From Acidobacteriota bacterium (GTDB lineage Bacteria; Acidobacteriota; Blastocatellia; Pyrinomonadales; Pyrinomonadaceae): a stretch of 8,799 nt of DNA. Each line of letters begins with the position of its first letter. The stretch's first letter is position 1. The position numbers were made by a program, and so were the translations under genes. The notes below the pieces were generated by a model. It saw nothing but the letters and a program-made list of their open reading frames with translations. It was not told the DNA's origin and did not search any database. This document shows, one piece after another, positions 6,180-8,799 of this stretch. The stretch lies in the NCBI GenBank assembly GCA_013140875.1, contig JABFSB010000335.1, positions 1 to 8,799 of the forward strand, written 5' to 3'.

Positions 6180-7689
6180 ATGTCTCCGTCAATTCTTTCA
6201 GCCGCCCACCGACCTCGGTTGTGAGAGAATTCTTATCGAACCGCCAATACCAATTTCCCGATTCGGATGCGGGCAAATTCATGCGGCCTTCGGTGCCAAT
6301 ACCAAGAAGGTCCTGAAGCGGAGCGATGGCCGTGTGAGCCACCGACGCCCAAACGGCGCGAATGAAATTCCACTGAATTTCCGTTCCGTCCGCGTCAAGA
6401 TATTTCAAGCAATAATCGTGTTCACGCGTGATTTCCGCCGCGTCCCGTGTCGAACCCGCTCCGGCCTGCGAAAGCCACCAGCCAATGGTTGTGTCGTTAT
6501 CGTGCGTGCCGGTGTATGCCACGCAGTTGGATATGTAGTTGTGTGGCAGGTCATGATTCTTCGCGTCGCCGCCAAACGCGAACTGCAGGATCTTCATCCC
6601 CGGGAAACCGTAGCCGTCACGCAATTCTTCAACATCGGGCGTGATTACCCCGAGGTCTTCAGCGATAACCGGAAGCTGGCCAAGGTGGTGACGAAATGTA
6701 TCGAAAAGCTCTTTGCCCGGCACATCGACCCAGCGGCCGTTCTCGGCGGTTTTGTCGCCGCCGGGCACTTCCCACGCGGCGGCGAACCCGCGAAAATGAT
6801 CGATGCGAACGACATCGACGGTTCGCAGCGTGAATGCGACACGGGCGATCCACCAATGAAAATTATCCTTGCGCATCGCATCCCAATCGTAGATCGGGTT
6901 GCCCCAAAGCTGACCTGTTTTTGAAAAATAATCGGGCGGCACGCCAGCAACGACACGCGGACTTCCATCAGGGTTCAGCTTAAAGTTGTCCTGGTTACAC
7001 CAAACGTCGGCGGAATCTAGCGCGACAAAGATCGGAATATCGCCGATGATCCTGACGCCATGCTTATTAGCGTACTCTTTCAGCAAATTCCACTGTCGAA
7101 AAAAAAGAAATTGATAAAACTTTTGCGCCAAAACATCTTCGAACAGCTCTTCGGCGACGGCGGTTAATGCTCCCTTGTCCCGAAGCTTTAATGGCGTCGG
7201 CCAGTCGAACCATGCTTTCTGGTCCTGCGAGACCTTAACGGCCTTGTACAAAGCGAAATCGTCCAGCCACCACCCGTTCTCCCGCTGAAAAGTCTCAAAC
7301 TTGCCGCGAAGATCGACGCTCGTCAAATGCTGAAGCCCGTTGAACGCCAGTGAGAGGACCTTGTTTTTCCATTCGTAAACACCGGCAAAATCAACCCGTT
7401 CATTTGAAAATTGAGGATGGTCGGCGATCTGATCAGCGGTCAGAAAACCGTCTTCGACAAGTAATTCGGGCGAGATGAGCAGGGTGTTTCCCGCAAATGC
7501 CGAAAAGCACTGATAAGGCGAATCGCCATAACCCGTCGGACCAAGCGGCAGTATCTGCCAATAAGCCTGGCCCGCTTCTTCAAGAAAATTTACAAACGAA
7601 TATGCCTCGCGGCCCAGATCGCCGATGCCGAATTCTCCCGGCAGACTGGTCGGGTGAAGAAGTATTCCGGATGCTCGAGGAAAATTCAT
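6163..7689 (-). CDS. malQ: 4-alpha-glucanotransferase (amylomaltase, GH77)
   Basis: This 508-residue protein is of normal length for the compact, single-domain amylomaltases of bacteria. It starts with the family signature FPRASGILLHPTSLPG and has GYGDSPYQ at 53-60. The catalytic triad is in place: nucleophile Asp297 in VRIDHFRG, acid/base Glu344 in VIAEDLG, and Asp397 in YTGTHDNDT. The 250s loop, GVPPDYFSKTGQLWGNP (249-265), is intact. It has no signal peptide, so it acts in the cytoplasm, moving alpha-1,4-glucan chains between imported maltooligosaccharides and freeing glucose. The family-typical N-terminus fixes the ATG at 7689, yet no purine-rich ribosome binding site stands in the 27-nt gap after the upstream GH13 gene, so initiation may rely on coupling or an A/T-rich leader. 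Its 3' end overlaps GH13 D by 17 nt and carries that gene's ribosome binding site. Confidence 0.97.
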   Translation of the reverse strand: MNFPRASGILLHPTSLPGEFGIGDLGREAYSFVNFLEEAGQAYWQILPLGPTGYGDSPYQCFSAFAGNTLLISPELLVEDGFLTADQIADHPQFSNERVDFAGVYEWKNKVLSLAFNGLQHLTSVDLRGKFETFQRENGWWLDDFALYKAVKVSQDQKAWFDWPTPLKLRDKGALTAVAEELFEDVLAQKFYQFLFFRQWNLLKEYANKHGVRIIGDIPIFVALDSADVWCNQDNFKLNPDGSPRVVAGVPPDYFSKTGQLWGNPIYDWDAMRKDNFHWWIARVAFTLRTVDVVRIDHFRGFAAAWEVPGGDKTAENGRWVDVPGKELFDTFRHHLGQLPVIAEDLGVITPDVEELRDGYGFPGMKILQFAFGGDAKNHDLPHNYISNCVAYTGTHDNDTTIGWWLSQAGAGSTRDAAEITREHDYCLKYLDADGTEIQWNFIRAVWASVAHTAIAPLQDLLGIGTEGRMNLPASESGNWYWRFDKNSLTTEVGGRLKELTETYGRKL

Positions 7690-7716
7690 AATTAAGGACG
7701 AAGGTTGCGACGGTTA

Positions 7717-8799
7717 TCAATTCTCTGCTATCCCGGAGATCGTATCTATGCGTTTGATCAGGTAAGCCGAAACGCTATTCGGGGCAAGAGTCAGTTCTAA
7801 AGAACCCGAAACCAAGCGGCCCGACGCCGCCACAGCGAACTTGTTCGACGGGACGAGGGTGCCGCGAAGATTGGCGTTTGCGATCTTTAATTCCTTCAAG
7901 CCCGTCGCACCGTTGATGGCGACCAGAGTTTGCAGCAAGCCGCTGCCCGAGCCGGACTCTCTCACAAAAATGTATGTGTCGTTGTCGTAAAAAATATCGT
8001 AGGTTCGGCCCGCCGACACGTCCTCGGAGCGGCGCCGGAATTCGATCCACTCTTTTGTGTGCTCGAACATCTGCTGCTCTTCTTTTGTGCGGCCTTCCGT
8101 TGTAAACGCCTCGCGCGAATCGCCCGGAAATCCCCCGGGAAAATCTTTGCGGTTGTCCGGATCGTGCCCGCCGGTCATTGCGATCTCTTCGCCGTAATAA
8201 AGCTGCGGGATGCCGCGGGTTGAGAGAATGAATGCCGTGTGCATCATCGCTCCGTCAAGCGTGGCTCCGGGCAGCGACATGAAGCGGTCGGTGTCGTGAT
8301 TGTTGGTAAACGTCGTTACGTTGTTTACGTTAGGGTACAGGCCGTCGTATTTGAGAACGTCACGCAGAGCGCTCGCCGGTTTTTTTCCGGTAAAGACATC
8401 TTGCGAAGTCCGCCAGAGGTTAAAATCGAAAACGGACGGCAAATTCGTGTCGATTCCGTCCCAACCTTTTTTGCCGCCTTGAAAAAACGCGGTGTGGGCC
8501 GAGTCTTCTTCAAAGACTTCGCCGACCATGTAAAATTTTGGATACTGTTTCAGAATCGCCGCCGACCAATCGCGGATGAACGTCCGCGGCATATATTGAA
8601 TCGTGTCCTGACGGATGCCGTCGATGCCCGTCATCCCGACCCACCACAAAGCATTTTGGATCTCGTATCGCGAAACTTCGGGCTCGTCCTGATTCAGGTC
8701 GGGCAGCTGTTCGTTAAACCAGCCCTTGAGCAAATTGTCGCGGTCGGCCTGAGAAGAGTTCGGCGAAAGCAGGACGGAATCGTTAAAACTGTTCTGCGA
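7717..8799 (-). CDS. GH13 enzyme of the cyclomaltodextrinase/neopullulanase type, C-terminal part (F; N-terminus beyond the right edge)
   Basis: The visible 360 codons are open to the right edge. Numbering from the first visible residue, region V reads LPDLN (32-36); region II GIDGIRQDT holds the nucleophile Asp65; region III MVGEVF holds the acid/base Glu94; region IV FTNNHD holds His168 and Asp169. The long GGHDPDNRKDFPGGFPGDSR loop follows, then a beta domain C that ends the protein near LAPNSVSAYLIKRI. Barrel region I, any N-terminal domain and any signal peptide lie outside, so its location in the cell is unknown. It is clearly a paralogue of GH13 D, sharing GWF..LPDLNQ, the DPDNR..FPGGFPGD loop and the PRFMxxPGAT-like segment, but is well diverged from it. 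Expected role: hydrolysis of short alpha-glucans. It lies 27 nt upstream of malQ and is probably co-transcribed. Confidence 0.92.
   Translation of the reverse strand, partial: SQNSFNDSVLLSPNSSQADRDNLLKGWFNEQLPDLNQDEPEVSRYEIQNALWWVGMTGIDGIRQDTIQYMPRTFIRDWSAAILKQYPKFYMVGEVFEEDSAHTAFFQGGKKGWDGIDTNLPSVFDFNLWRTSQDVFTGKKPASALRDVLKYDGLYPNVNNVTTFTNNHDTDRFMSLPGATLDGAMMHTAFILSTRGIPQLYYGEEIAMTGGHDPDNRKDFPGGFPGDSREAFTTEGRTKEEQQMFEHTKEWIEFRRRSEDVSAGRTYDIFYDNDTYIFVRESGSGSGLLQTLVAINGATGLKELKIANANLRGTLVPSNKFAVAASGRLVSGSLELTLAPNSVSAYLIKRIDTISGIAEN

Noticed and set aside
4620..8220. Direct nucleotide repeat between 4620-4740 and 8100-8220
   Set aside because: The similarity follows the shared protein motifs of paralogues D and F and is diverged at the nucleotide level; it is not a separate repeat element.
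1..8799. CRISPR arrays, tRNA or rRNA genes, insertion sequences
   Set aside because: No regularly spaced direct repeats, cloverleaf-like segments, rRNA sequence or transposase frames were seen on either strand.

Overview
All convincing genes in this window lie on the minus strand and concern alpha-glucan (starch, maltodextrin, possibly dextran-like) breakdown and uptake. In transcription order, from the right edge to the left edge, they are: a GH13 enzyme cut by the right edge (F, 7717-8799); the GH77 4-alpha-glucanotransferase MalQ (7689-6163); a secreted GH13 enzyme with a cyclomaltodextrinase-type N-terminal domain (D, 6179-4266); a 59-residue two-helix membrane protein (4261-4082); an MFS sugar transporter of the GPH/SLC45-like type (4067-2727); a second type of secreted GH13 enzyme (B, 2512-1103); and a GH15 glucodextranase/glucoamylase-like enzyme cut by the left edge (1002-1).

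Spacing suggests one transcription unit, at least from F to the transporter: F to malQ 27 nt, malQ/D overlap 17 nt, D to the small protein 4 nt, small protein to transporter 14 nt. A 214-nt gap separates the transporter from B. It holds a low-complexity repeat and a doubtful 59-codon frame that ends in an ATGA overlap with the start of B. A 100-nt gap between B and the GH15 gene holds a 76-bp double-hairpin element that looks like a REP/BIME. No gene-free stretch exceeds 300 nt. I saw no RNA gene, CRISPR array, insertion sequence or convincing promoter.

Inferred working model: B, D and the GH15 enzyme carry signal peptides and would act outside the cytoplasm (periplasm or cell surface), trimming alpha-glucans to short maltooligosaccharides and glucose. 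The transporter would carry maltose or short dextrins across the inner membrane, and MalQ would rearrange them in the cytoplasm. Whether F is exported cannot be seen, because its N-terminus lies outside the window. It resembles a Sus-like locus without visible SusC/SusD, using an MFS permease rather than an ABC maltose importer.

Organism: probably a Gram-negative environmental bacterium of moderate GC (about 46% to 61% in the stretches I counted). The short MalQ without an N-terminal starch-binding extension, the lack of SusC/D, and the dispersed CTTCGTG/CTTTGCG-type repeats would fit Acidobacteriota (for example Blastocatellia) better than Bacteroidota. This is a weak inference from gene style, not a placement. 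The items most worth a second look are the unlisted small membrane protein, the double-hairpin element, and the repeat that runs into the signal-peptide region of D and through the doubtful frame upstream of B.
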